A DNA stretch of 9,653 nt from Caldifarciminota bacterium (GCA_016935775.1 JAFGQF010000110.1:1-9653); one strand, 5' to 3'; positions 1 to 6,715 are shown, numbered from the stretch's first letter. Made by a program: numbers and translations. Notes: a model not told the origin generated them from the letters alone.

Positions 1-2
1 CC

Positions 3-806
3 CTTGCCGCTCCCGCGATCGCCGACACCACCTGGGTCACGGTCGGCTCGCCCGTCACCGCCAACTCCATTCCCTTCTGGGGCAACGGCAACGAGGCGAT
101 GCGCTTCCAGACTCTCTACCTGCAGAGCGAGATCAACCAGCCGGGCCAGATCGTCGCCCTCGGCTGGATGACCTATTCCGACCCGCCCGCCGACTTCTAC
201 AACCTGCGCGTCAGCCTCTGCCACACCCCGCTGGCAGCGCTCACCGACACCTTCGAAAAGAACTATGCCGGCGGCCAGCCGCAGGTGATGCTGGAAAAGG
301 ACACCGCCCTCGTCGGCAACCCGAACAGCTGGTTCTACTTCCCCTGCGCCTTCGACTACAACAACACCGACAACCTCCTGCTCGAAATCCAGTGGCGCGG
401 CGACGCCGGCCAGACGGTCAGGTTCCAGCGCAACAGCAACCAGGGCAACACGCGCCGCGTCTGGGCCTACAACAACGACACCGCGGCAATCGGCCAGTCG
501 GATGCGGTCCAGGGTTACTATGCCCGGATCGGGTTCCTGCCCACCGCCGTCGCCGAGCCCGGTGAGGTTCCGCGCCGGGCCTCGCTCCGGGTCGAGCCCA
601 CGATCGGACGCGGCCGTTTCACGGTCCGGCTGGACCTCGATGCGCGGGACGTGCGCGTCGTGAGCGCCGCGGGTCGAACGGTCGCCCGGCTTGGCGCCGG
701 CAACACGGTCGAATGGGACGCGGCCGCGGCCCCGGCCGGCGTCTATATCATCCAGGCGCGGACCGGCAACGGGCTGCTTCGGCAACAGGTAATCGTCGCC
801 GACTGA
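3..806 (+). CDS. Secreted protein with C-terminal T9SS type A-like sorting domain (5' truncated)
   Basis: The frame is open from the first bases of the window, so the start lies upstream; the ATG at 99 is internal. The first visible residues, LAAPAIA then DTTWVTVGSPVTAN, look like the end of a signal peptide with an Ala-x-Ala cleavage site, so little is missing. About 267 residues are visible. The segment IPFWGNGNEAMRFQTLYLQ resembles the beta-sandwich found near the N terminus of many secreted Bacteroidetes-type proteins. After a linker (about AVAEPGEVPRR) the last ~75 residues form the sorting domain, with AAGRTVARL and the closing AGVYIIQARTGNG…QQVIVAD. The likely role is an exported surface or extracellular protein anchored or released through a type IX-like machinery; its substrate is unknown. 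The next gene has its own promoter 9 bp after this stop. Confidence 0.85.
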   Translation, partial: LAAPAIADTTWVTVGSPVTANSIPFWGNGNEAMRFQTLYLQSEINQPGQIVALGWMTYSDPPADFYNLRVSLCHTPLAALTDTFEKNYAGGQPQVMLEKDTALVGNPNSWFYFPCAFDYNNTDNLLLEIQWRGDAGQTVRFQRNSNQGNTRRVWAYNNDTAAIGQSDAVQGYYARIGFLPTAVAEPGEVPRRASLRVEPTIGRGRFTVRLDLDARDVRVVSAAGRTVARLGAGNTVEWDAAAAPAGVYIIQARTGNGLLRQQVIVAD

Positions 807-814
807 CCGGCGCG

Positions 815-842
815 TTGACAGCCGGGCCGCGGCCACTACACT
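815..842 (+). promoter_or_regulatory. Sigma70-type promoter for the methyltransferase gene
   Basis: A perfect -35 TTGACA (815-820) is separated by 16 bp from a -10 TACACT (837-842). The expected start of transcription is about 848-850, on or next to the GTG start codon at 848, so the mRNA would be leaderless. No purine-rich Shine-Dalgarno site is present between the -10 box and the GTG. Confidence 0.7.
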
Positions 843-847
843 TGGCC

Positions 848-1468
848 GTGGCTACCACCCGGCCCCAGGTGCGCGACACCAACCGGGCAAAGTACGAGAC
901 CCGGAACCGACTCGCCCAGGGCGCAATCCGGCGTTTCTACGACCGGCTTGGCCGGTTTGTCGCGGACGCGCGGCCCGCGAGCGTGCTCGACGCCGGGTGC
1001 GGCGAGGGCGAGGACATCGCCCGGCTGCGACCGCTACTCCCCGAGCGGGTCGAGGGATTCGACATCGACCCGAAGAGCATCGAGCAGGCCGCCCGCCGCT
1101 TCCCGGACCTGAAGTTCGCGGTCGAGGACATCACCCGCTCGGCCCGGCCCGGGGCCGGGCATGACCTGGTGATGGCGCTTGAGGTCCTCGAACACCTGCC
1201 CGACCCGCACGCCGGCCTGCGCGAGCTCTGCCGGCTCACCAGCCGGGAGATCATCATATCGGTTCCGGATGAACCTTGGTTCCGGGTCTGCAACTTCGTC
1301 GGCGGCGCCTTCGTCTCCACCTGGGGCAACCCGCCCGACCACTGCCAGCACTGGAACCGCGTCACCTTCCGCCGCTTCCTGGAGCAGGAAACCGAGGTCC
1401 TCGAACTCGCCTCGCCCTTCCCCTGGCTGATCGCCCGGTGCGTTCCCCGCAACGGGCATCGGGCCTGA
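848..1468 (+). CDS. Class I SAM-dependent methyltransferase
   Basis: A 206-residue protein with the class I (Rossmann-fold) methyltransferase motifs: motif I VLDAGCGEG at residues 46-54 (SAM glycine loop), the acidic post-I segment FDIDPKSI around residues 71-78 (D72 or D74 would bind the ribose hydroxyls), and EVLEHLPDP at 112-120, typical of the Methyltransf_11/25 and UbiE/MetW-like groups. The later WNRVTFRRFLE segment is common in members acting on small molecules or glycan/lipid precursors. The acceptor cannot be told from sequence. I chose the GTG at 848 because it sits directly after a good promoter and just ahead of the conserved-looking NRAKYETRN region; the frame is open further upstream to 713, but that part overlaps the preceding gene and is Arg/Gly-rich without family resemblance. 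No signal peptide, so cytoplasmic. It is followed by the promoter at 1520. Confidence 0.88.
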   Translation: MATTRPQVRDTNRAKYETRNRLAQGAIRRFYDRLGRFVADARPASVLDAGCGEGEDIARLRPLLPERVEGFDIDPKSIEQAARRFPDLKFAVEDITRSARPGAGHDLVMALEVLEHLPDPHAGLRELCRLTSREIIISVPDEPWFRVCNFVGGAFVSTWGNPPDHCQHWNRVTFRRFLEQETEVLELASPFPWLIARCVPRNGHRA

Positions 1469-1513
1469 CACCCGCCTGCTCCCGCTCCCGGTCCTCACTC
1501 CTGCGGGCTCCGG

Positions 1514-1532
1514 CCGGACTTGACAAGTCCGG
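1514..1532. promoter_or_regulatory. 19-bp perfect palindrome centred on a -35 box (candidate operator)
   Basis: CCGGACTTG-A-CAAGTCCGG is a perfect inverted repeat with 9-bp arms around a single A at 1523. The TTGACA -35 hexamer (1520-1525) forms its centre. A dimeric repressor or activator bound here would cover the -35 box. A one-base loop makes an RNA hairpin of full length unlikely, so a DNA-level role is favoured. The function is inferred from symmetry and position only. Confidence 0.5.
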
Positions 1533-1547
1533 GCCGGCCGTTATTAT
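1520..1547 (+). promoter_or_regulatory. Sigma70-type promoter for the fibre/kelch operon
   Basis: TTGACA (1520-1525), a 16-bp spacer, then TATTAT (1542-1547): the strongest promoter match in the window. The predicted transcription start is near 1554, giving a leader of about 100 nt before the ATG at 1658. The leader can fold: ACGCC (1596-1600) with GGCGT (1609-1613), and CCGGG (1616-1620) with CCCGG (1638-1642), the latter just upstream of the ribosome binding site. Confidence 0.75.
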
Positions 1548-1645
1548 GCGGCGGGTTACGGGTCGATTCCGGCACGCCGTATCCGCGCAGCGCAGACGCC
1601 CCACCAAAGGCGTTACCGGGCGGAGCGGTCGCCGGAACCCGGACC

Positions 1646-1653
1646 AAAGGAGG
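1646..1653 (+). promoter_or_regulatory. Strong Shine-Dalgarno site deciding the start at 1658
   Basis: AAAGGAGG lies just before a double ATG (1655 and 1658). The gap to the second ATG is 4 nt and to the first only 1 nt. GGAGG sites before the genes at 5966 and 6849 have gaps of 4 and 5 nt, so the second ATG is the better start. Confidence 0.7.
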
Positions 1654-1657
1654 TATG

Positions 1658-3397
1658 ATGAGAGCCTGCAGACTCGTAATGGCAACGCTGGCCGTCACGG
1701 CGGTCGCGGTCGCCGGTATCGAACCATCCATCCCGACAACCGATGCGGTGAGTCTTCCCCTGATGATCAACTACCAGGGCAAGCTGAGCGACTCGGAAGG
1801 CAACCCGCGCGAGGGCTACTTCGACATGACCTTCCGCATCTACAGCGCGATGACCGGCGGAACCCTGCTCTGGCAGGAGACCCAGACCGGCGTCCGGGTG
1901 GATGACGGCCTGTTCAACGTCCTGCTCGGTTCCCACACGCCGATCAGCGCAATTCCCGCCGGGCCGGGCTGCTTCTTCGAGGTCGCGGTCGAAGGCGAGG
2001 TGCTGCCGCCCCGGGTCAGGATGGTCAGCGTGCCCTACGCCTACCATTCGGACAACACCGGCAAGCTCCAGGGCCGTCCGGTCGCCGACCAGGCGCCGGC
2101 CGCCGACCAGGTCCTCACGTGGAACGGCAACGCCTGGGTGCCGGGTGACGTTGCCGCCGCCGGCGACTACATCATCAACCAGTACTCGGCGGCCCAGTCG
2201 GCCAACTTCTGGATCACCGGCGTGGGCCGGGCCCAGCAGCTCTACGGCAGGTCCGATGTCACCGACAACGTGCCCGCGGTCTGGGGTGACGGAACCACCC
2301 GCGGCTCGGGCGTCCACGCCCAGACCGTGCGCCCGACCGACGCGGCGGTCGAAGGCTACCATTCCCACGCCACCGGCACCGGCATCATCGGCGCCGGCAA
2401 CAACGCTGCCGGCAGCTTCGTGACCACCGGCTCGGGCGGCGCCTTCACCGGCACCGGCATCGGCACCTACGGCAAGGCCAACAGCTCAACCGGCACCGGC
2501 GTCGTCGGCGTCGGCAACAACCTCGCGTCGGTGAACACCAGCACCGACGGTTCGGGCGGCGCCTTCAGCGGCACGAAGATCGGCGCCTACGGCACCGGCG
2601 AGACCGCCACCGGCACCGGCGTCGTCGGCGTCGGCAACGACGCCGCGACCGCCTACCTGATGGAAGACGGAACCGGCGGCGCGTTCACCGGCGAAGGCAT
2701 CGGCGCGGTCGGTTTCGGATTCGACGCGGCCAACGGCACGGGCCTGGCCGGCGTGGGCAACAACTTCGACACCGCCTACCACCTTGTCGGCGGCTCGGGC
2801 GGCGCCTTCACCGGCAACACCTGCGGTGCCTACGGCTACGCCCGGCTGACGACCGGTCAGCGCTTCGGCGGCTACTTCTCCACCGCCGGGGCAAGCCCGG
2901 CCTATGCCTACGTGGCGCTCCAGACCGCCGGCGGCACCAACTACAAGATCAACGGCGCCGGCACGGTCAGCACGATAATGGACACCCGTGATGGCAAGCG
3001 CAACCTGTTCGCGCCCGAGATGCCCGAGGCCTGGTTCGAGGATGTCGGCGCCGGCCGGCTCGAAAACGGCCACTGCCGGGTGAACCTCGACCCGCTCTTC
3101 ACCGACTGCATCGCGGTTGACGCCGACCGCCCGCTCAGGGTATTCGTCCAGCTCGAGGACGACTGCAACGGCGTCTACGTCCGCTCGGACGCGACCGGGT
3201 TCGACGTCCGCGAGCTCGCCGGCGGCGAAAGCGACGCTCGCTTCTCTTGGCGCGCGCTGGGCAAGTGGCGCGGGTTCGAAAACCAGCGGTTCCCGGACGC
3301 GCCCGGCCCGCTGCCCGCGAACGCCTCCCCGGCCCGAGCCACCGGAAACGGCTCCGCCGAAACCCGCGTCGAACCGGCCCGGCCGGCCACGCCCTGA
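1658..3397 (+). CDS. Secreted YQGKL-type fibre-like protein with four glycine-rich tandem repeats
   Basis: About 579 residues. Residues 1 to ~20 form a signal peptide (RACRL then a hydrophobic run). Residues ~37-140 are the domain beginning INYQGKLSDSEGNP, with FDMTFRIY and SVPYAYHSDN, found at the N terminus of many secreted proteins of uncultured bacteria; it is followed by DQVLTWNGNAWVPGD, a word common in phage-tail and S74-type fibre proteins. Residues 239 to ~398 hold four tandem repeats of 39-41 residues (TGTGVVGVGNN…GSGGAFTG…IGAYG), probably beta-helical and possibly trimeric. Residues ~451-545 form a C-terminal domain (LFAPEMPEAWFEDVG…LDPLF…GFDVREL) that follows such stalks in many related proteins. 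The tail is Pro/Ala-rich. Unlike its neighbours it lacks a T9SS-type sorting domain. Likely a fibrous cell-surface or secreted protein, co-transcribed with the kelch gene. No enzymatic role is visible. Confidence 0.82.
   Translation: MRACRLVMATLAVTAVAVAGIEPSIPTTDAVSLPLMINYQGKLSDSEGNPREGYFDMTFRIYSAMTGGTLLWQETQTGVRVDDGLFNVLLGSHTPISAIPAGPGCFFEVAVEGEVLPPRVRMVSVPYAYHSDNTGKLQGRPVADQAPAADQVLTWNGNAWVPGDVAAAGDYIINQYSAAQSANFWITGVGRAQQLYGRSDVTDNVPAVWGDGTTRGSGVHAQTVRPTDAAVEGYHSHATGTGIIGAGNNAAGSFVTTGSGGAFTGTGIGTYGKANSSTGTGVVGVGNNLASVNTSTDGSGGAFSGTKIGAYGTGETATGTGVVGVGNDAATAYLMEDGTGGAFTGEGIGAVGFGFDAANGTGLAGVGNNFDTAYHLVGGSGGAFTGNTCGAYGYARLTTGQRFGGYFSTAGASPAYAYVALQTAGGTNYKINGAGTVSTIMDTRDGKRNLFAPEMPEAWFEDVGAGRLENGHCRVNLDPLFTDCIAVDADRPLRVFVQLEDDCNGVYVRSDATGFDVRELAGGESDARFSWRALGKWRGFENQRFPDAPGPLPANASPARATGNGSAETRVEPARPATP
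2372..2851 (+). repeat. Four in-frame tandem repeats of 117-123 bp
   Basis: Units begin at about 2372, 2489, 2609 and 2732, giving periods of 117, 120 and 123 bp (39, 40 and 41 codons). The middle two share 30 identical bases at their starts (2489-2518 and 2609-2638). Each unit encodes T/N-GTG-hhGhGNx, about ten variable residues, then GxGGAFxG and a short Gly/Tyr turn. The conserved and variable blocks alternate, as in stacked beta-helix coils. The end of the last unit is approximate. Confidence 0.85.
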
Positions 3398-3418
3398 TGC
3401 AGGGAACCGCGAGGGGGA

Positions 3419-4936
3419 ATGATGGCTGAAAGCAAGGCAGCGGTCGCGCTCGCGCTGCTTGCCGCAGTGGCGGTCGTCCCGGCCCAGAACCACCGCATCG
3501 ACTGGTTCTGCTTCAGTTCGGGCGGAGGCCCGGGCGCCGGCCTGGAAAACGGCATCAACGTGACCCTCGGCCAGGCCATCCAGGGCTGGGGTTACGGCGA
3601 GCAGGCGCGGGCAACCTGGGGCTACTGGTACAACACTCCCGGCCCGCCGCCGGCCCCGCCGCCGCACGCGGGCTGGGCCGAGGTCGAGTCAATGCCCTCG
3701 CGCAACTCGGGCCGGCCGGTCAAGGACGGGGCCTGGCTGGCAACCGACGGACTCGAGGTCATCTACGCCGCCAAGGGCAACAAGAGCGACGATTTCTTCG
3801 GCTACCGTCCGGCCCAGAACCGCTGGGCCGAGCTCGCCCCCTGGCCAAAGGGCCGCGAGGGAAAGCCCCCGCGCAAGGGCAGCCGCGGCGCCGCCGACGG
3901 CTCGGGCCGAATCTACGCAACCAAGGGCAACAACACGACCGGCTTCTGGCGCTACGAAACCGGCGCCGATAGCTGGACCCAGCTCACCGACGTCCCGCTC
4001 GGCATCACCCGCAAGCGGGTCAAGGGCGGCACCGACCTCGTCCACGTCGTCCAGGACGACATCGACTACCTCTACCTCCTGAAGGGCGGGCGCAACGAGT
4101 TCTACCGGTTCAACACCACGACCGGGTTCTGGGACACCCTCGCACCGGTCCCCTCGGCCCGGTCCAAGTGGAACAAGGGCTCGTTCCTCGTCTGCGACGG
4201 CGCGAACGCGATCTACGCTCACCAGGCGACCTACTACGACCGCACCATCGAACACCACTACATGTACCGCTACGACATCGCCGCCGACACCTGGTACACC
4301 ACTCCTTTGCGGGGCATGCCCCTGCTCGGCTACCACGCCGGGCGCCTCCGGATGAAGAAGTCCAAGGACGGTGCGGCCGGCGCCTGGTCCGAAGGCTGGC
4401 TCTACGCGCTCAAGGGCGGCAACTCCCAGCAGTTCTTCCGTTCCGCCCCGCCGTTCGAGACGTGGTACGAGATGGACACGATGCCCTCGCGCGGCACGAC
4501 CAACCGCCGCAAAATGGTCAAGGCCGGCGGCGACCTCGTCACCTGGGACACCCGGACCTTCTACGCGCTCAAGGGTAACAAGACGCGCGAGTTCTGGCGC
4601 TACACCAAGTGGCAGGAAGAAGACGGCCGCGGCGGGCGACCGCCGCGTTCCGGGGCCCAGGCGGCCGGTGCCCTGCCGAACCGGGCCACGCTGGCCCTCG
4701 GCGCCAACCCGGCAACCGGCCCGACGGTGGCGATCCGCTGGAACAGCGCGACATCCGGGCCGAAACGGCTGGTCGTATCCGACATCGCCGGCCGCACGCT
4801 CCGAACCCGGCTGCTGCCCGCGTCCCGCACCGGCACGACCGCGCTCGACCTGCGCACACTCGCCCCGGGCGTCTACCTCCTCCGGCTCGAAACCGGCGCC
4901 GAGACAGCGACGGCCCGGCTCATCATCGCCCGCTGA
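3419..4936 (+). CDS. Secreted kelch-like beta-propeller with T9SS type A-like sorting domain
   Basis: 505 residues. A signal peptide occupies ~1-22 (hydrophobic run ending VVPAQN). Residues ~25-72 (HRIDWFCFSSGGGPGAG … GQAIQGWGYGEQARATWGYWY) resemble the IDW-GGGG…GQ…G-FW segment common at the N terminus of secreted proteins in these lineages. Six kelch-like units follow, with the hY(A/L)xKGN word at residues ~115, 165, 218, 265 (degenerate), 328 and 381, each leading to FWRY-x6-W; this fits a six-bladed propeller. After a Gly/Arg/Pro linker (~400-425) comes the sorting domain with VVSDIAGRTLR and APGVYLLRLETGAE…ARLIIAR at the end. Probably a surface or secreted binding protein; no catalytic residues recognised. 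The gene starts 21 bp after the fibre gene with a purine-rich GAGGGGGA site, so the two are likely co-expressed. ATG codons at 3419 and 3422 are both possible starts. Confidence 0.87.
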   Translation: MMAESKAAVALALLAAVAVVPAQNHRIDWFCFSSGGGPGAGLENGINVTLGQAIQGWGYGEQARATWGYWYNTPGPPPAPPPHAGWAEVESMPSRNSGRPVKDGAWLATDGLEVIYAAKGNKSDDFFGYRPAQNRWAELAPWPKGREGKPPRKGSRGAADGSGRIYATKGNNTTGFWRYETGADSWTQLTDVPLGITRKRVKGGTDLVHVVQDDIDYLYLLKGGRNEFYRFNTTTGFWDTLAPVPSARSKWNKGSFLVCDGANAIYAHQATYYDRTIEHHYMYRYDIAADTWYTTPLRGMPLLGYHAGRLRMKKSKDGAAGAWSEGWLYALKGGNSQQFFRSAPPFETWYEMDTMPSRGTTNRRKMVKAGGDLVTWDTRTFYALKGNKTREFWRYTKWQEEDGRGGRPPRSGAQAAGALPNRATLALGANPATGPTVAIRWNSATSGPKRLVVSDIAGRTLRTRLLPASRTGTTALDLRTLAPGVYLLRLETGAETATARLIIAR

Positions 4937-4950
4937 CGCGCTCGACTCAC

Positions 4951-4979
4951 CGCGGGCCCCGGCAACGCCGGGGCCCGCG
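4951..4979 (+). terminator. Perfect 13-bp hairpin, probable terminator of the fibre/kelch operon
   Basis: CGCGGGCCCCGGC (4951-4963) pairs perfectly with GCCGGGGCCCGCG (4967-4979) across an AAC loop, 14 nt after the kelch stop codon. It is followed by CCTTTCG, so the U-tract is weak. Its position between a stop codon and the next gene's promoter supports a transcript-ending or 3'-protecting role. Confidence 0.75.
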
Positions 4980-5048
4980 CCTTTCGCGCCCACTCGCGAT
5001 ACTGACCAGAAACTGACGCCGGGCATACCGATTCCTTGGCTTGGGTCG

Positions 5049-5054
5049 TATAAT
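5049..5054 (+). promoter_or_regulatory. Consensus -10 box directly before the HAD gene
   Basis: TATAAT at 5049-5054 lies 8 nt before the GTG at 5063. Predicted transcription start is about 5061-5062, so the mRNA would have 0-2 leader bases. No good -35 is found 16-18 bp upstream (ACCGAT, TACCGA or ATACCG), so an activator or another contact may be needed. No Shine-Dalgarno site is present. Confidence 0.55.
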
Positions 5055-5062
5055 GGCATTCC

Positions 5063-5920
5063 GTGTTCAGACGACGCAGCGCCCAGCCGGCCAACCCCCG
5101 TCGCCTGAAGGCGGTGCTGCTTGACATCGACAACACCGTCATCCTGTTCGACGAAAGCTCCTTCTACAACCGCTACATCGACCTGCTCGCCCCGGTCCTG
5201 GCCGACGTGTTCGACCGGTCCGAGGTCGGCCGCCGGGTGATGTGCGCCACCCGCTCGCTCGAGTACGGCCGCCAGCTGCACCCGGTCGGCCGGCGGTTCA
5301 TGGACGCCTTCTGCGAAGGCCTGCCCGACCGGCGCGCCGAAATCGAGACCCGCTTCGACCGGTTCTACCGGGAGCGGTTCACCGAACTGCGGCATCTCGT
5401 CACACCGGTTCCCCTCGCCTACAGAACCATCCTCGCGGTGCGCCGTCACCGGCTGCTGCTGGCGGTCGCGTCCAACCCGGTCTGGCCGGCTGCCGCGCAG
5501 GCGATGCGGCTGGGCTGGGCCGGCCTGGGCAACCTGCCCTTCGTCCACCTCACCCACTCGGGCAATTCGCGTTTCACCAAGCCGGACCCGCGCTACTACC
5601 GGGCCCTGTGCGACCGGCTCGGGGTCGAGGCCGGCCAGTGCCTGATGGTCGGCAACGACCCGGTCAACGACGGCGACGCGACCCGCATCGGGATGCACAC
5701 CTACCTGACGACCGACAGCGAAAAGGCCGGTACCGCCAACCTCGTCATCAGCCGGGCCGCCCAGACCCGCGACGCCCTGGTGGTCCACACCCCGGACTTC
5801 CGGGGCCCGCTGGTCGACCTGCCGGCCGCGGTAGCCAGGCTGGTCGGCGCCGACCGCGACCCCGAACCCGCCCGGCTGACCGACCCGACGCCCGCACCCG
5901 AGCCTGCCACCGTGGTTTGA
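5063..5920 (+). CDS. HAD-superfamily hydrolase
   Basis: 285 residues with all four HAD motifs: motif I LLDIDNTV with the nucleophile D21 and acid/base D23; motif II AVASN with S137; motif III lysine K173 in RFTKPDPRYY; motif IV GNDPVNDGDA with D199 and D203 for Mg2+. The insertion between motifs I and II (about residues 30-120) is mostly helical-looking, as in type C1 caps of the haloacid dehalogenase/phosphoglycolate phosphatase-like group. It probably dephosphorylates a small metabolite in the cytoplasm; the substrate cannot be deduced. The last ~25 residues (DRDPEPARLTDPTPAPEP) form a Pro/Thr-rich tail beyond the HAD fold. The GTG start is chosen because the TATAAT at 5049 sits right before it and the core motif begins 20 residues later. 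The stop codon overlaps the next gene's -35 box. Confidence 0.88.
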   Translation: MFRRRSAQPANPRRLKAVLLDIDNTVILFDESSFYNRYIDLLAPVLADVFDRSEVGRRVMCATRSLEYGRQLHPVGRRFMDAFCEGLPDRRAEIETRFDRFYRERFTELRHLVTPVPLAYRTILAVRRHRLLLAVASNPVWPAAAQAMRLGWAGLGNLPFVHLTHSGNSRFTKPDPRYYRALCDRLGVEAGQCLMVGNDPVNDGDATRIGMHTYLTTDSEKAGTANLVISRAAQTRDALVVHTPDFRGPLVDLPAAVARLVGADRDPEPARLTDPTPAPEPATVV

Positions 5921-5944
5921 CCGCGGCCCCGCCCCGCGGATAAT
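5917..5944 (+). promoter_or_regulatory. Sigma70-type promoter for the gene at 5966, overlapping the HAD stop
   Basis: TTGACC (5917-5922), 16-bp spacer, GATAAT (5939-5944). The HAD stop codon TGA (5918-5920) is inside the -35 box. The spacer holds an inverted repeat CCGCGG (5921-5926) / CCGCGG (5934-5939) with a 7-nt loop, which could act as an operator or as a weak terminator for the HAD transcript. Predicted start is near 5951, ahead of the GGAGG at 5957-5961. Confidence 0.6.
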
Positions 5945-5965
5945 CGGCCAAACGCTGGAGGCATC

Positions 5966-6676
5966 GTGAAGAAACTGCTTGTCCTGCTGCTCGTCGCGGC
6001 GGCCGCGCTCACCCTTACCTGCGGACGCAAGGGCTGGCGCATCTGGCTCAGGGTCGGCCAGGGCCGGGTCGAGGGCACGTCGCTCGGCTCGCGGGTCGCG
6101 GTCTTCGTCGGGGTCACCGACGACGACGGCCTCTACCCGGTGGACGACGTCCCGGTGACGCTCGAGAACCTCGCCGATGGCGTCACCATCCCGCTGACCG
6201 TCAAAGCGCTCAAGACCTGGTCCGGCTGGGTCTACTACAACGACTCGCGGGTCTGGCCCGAGTCCGACATCGAGGCGACCTGCGAGTCGCCCGGCCCCAC
6301 CACCATCACCGACTCGCGTCACTACGGCGGCGGCGCGGCCGCGCTCGACTACCCCGCGCTCGAACTCGAACTCGACACCCTGGCCCGCGAAGTCCGTATC
6401 GGCATCGCGGCAGTCGCCGGCGCCCGCGCCTACCGGCTCTGGCTCGGTCGGTACGACGACCCGTTCAACCGCGCCTGGTCGTCCGGACTCTCAGACTCGC
6501 CCTTTGCCGACACCGTACCCCTCGACACCCTGCAAACCGGACAGCAGTACACGCTCTGGGGCCTGGTCTCCAACCTCGACCTCGTGGCGCTCGAAGCCGA
6601 CCCGACCGCGCTCAAGTCCCTGCCCGCGAACGCCCTGCTCTCGCTCGGCAAGGGCCCGGAGCTCACCGCGCCCTGA
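5966..6676 (+). CDS. Unrecognised exported protein, possible lipoprotein
   Basis: 236 residues starting at GTG with GGAGG (5957-5961) 4 nt upstream. The N terminus MKKLLVLLLVAAAALTLTC is a classic export signal. The cysteine at position 19 could be lipidated, but the preceding TLT is a poor lipobox by the strict rule, so lipoprotein status is likely rather than certain. The mature part is about 215 residues. Residues ~45-110 alternate hydrophobic and polar residues (VAVFVGVTDDDGLYPVDDV … VTLENLADG), as in a beta-sandwich. The second half contains VRIGIAAVAGARAYRLWLG, reminiscent of a fibronectin III-like strand pattern. I do not recognise the family. It has no T9SS-type sorting domain. It has its own promoter and a hairpin after it, so it is probably a single-gene unit. 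Confidence 0.75.
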   Translation: MKKLLVLLLVAAAALTLTCGRKGWRIWLRVGQGRVEGTSLGSRVAVFVGVTDDDGLYPVDDVPVTLENLADGVTIPLTVKALKTWSGWVYYNDSRVWPESDIEATCESPGPTTITDSRHYGGGAAALDYPALELELDTLAREVRIGIAAVAGARAYRLWLGRYDDPFNRAWSSGLSDSPFADTVPLDTLQTGQQYTLWGLVSNLDLVALEADPTALKSLPANALLSLGKGPELTAP

Positions 6677-6715
6677 ACCGCCTGACCGCGAACAGCACCC
6701 GCATCCCCTCCGGCC

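Noticed and set aside
99..101. ATG at 99 as the start of the first gene
   Set aside because: The frame is open upstream and encodes the end of a signal peptide and part of the conserved FWGN beta-sandwich, so this Met is internal.
713..847. Upstream extension of the methyltransferase to 713
   Set aside because: It overlaps the preceding gene by about 90 bp, has no ribosome site, and the added residues are Arg/Gly-rich; promoter and homology pattern favour the GTG at 848.
1561..1573. GGTCGATTCC resembling a tRNA T-arm
   Set aside because: The flanks do not pair, and no acceptor, D or anticodon arms are present around it.
1520..1657. Extension of the fibre protein to a TTG at 1520
   Set aside because: That TTG is part of the -35 box; the Shine-Dalgarno site and signal peptide fix the start at 1658 (or 1655).
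2486..3667. 393-residue minus-strand open frame opposite the fibre gene
   Set aside because: Composition is Arg/Gly/Ala/Val-rich without motifs and it spans a gene boundary; it mirrors the Gly-rich repeats of the + strand.
3689..6322. 877-residue open frame on the minus strand across four genes
   Set aside because: It opposes genes with clear domains, catalytic motifs, signal peptides and ribosome sites. Its Gly/Arg/Val/Asp-rich, domain-free translation is the usual result of high GC3 coding DNA read backwards.
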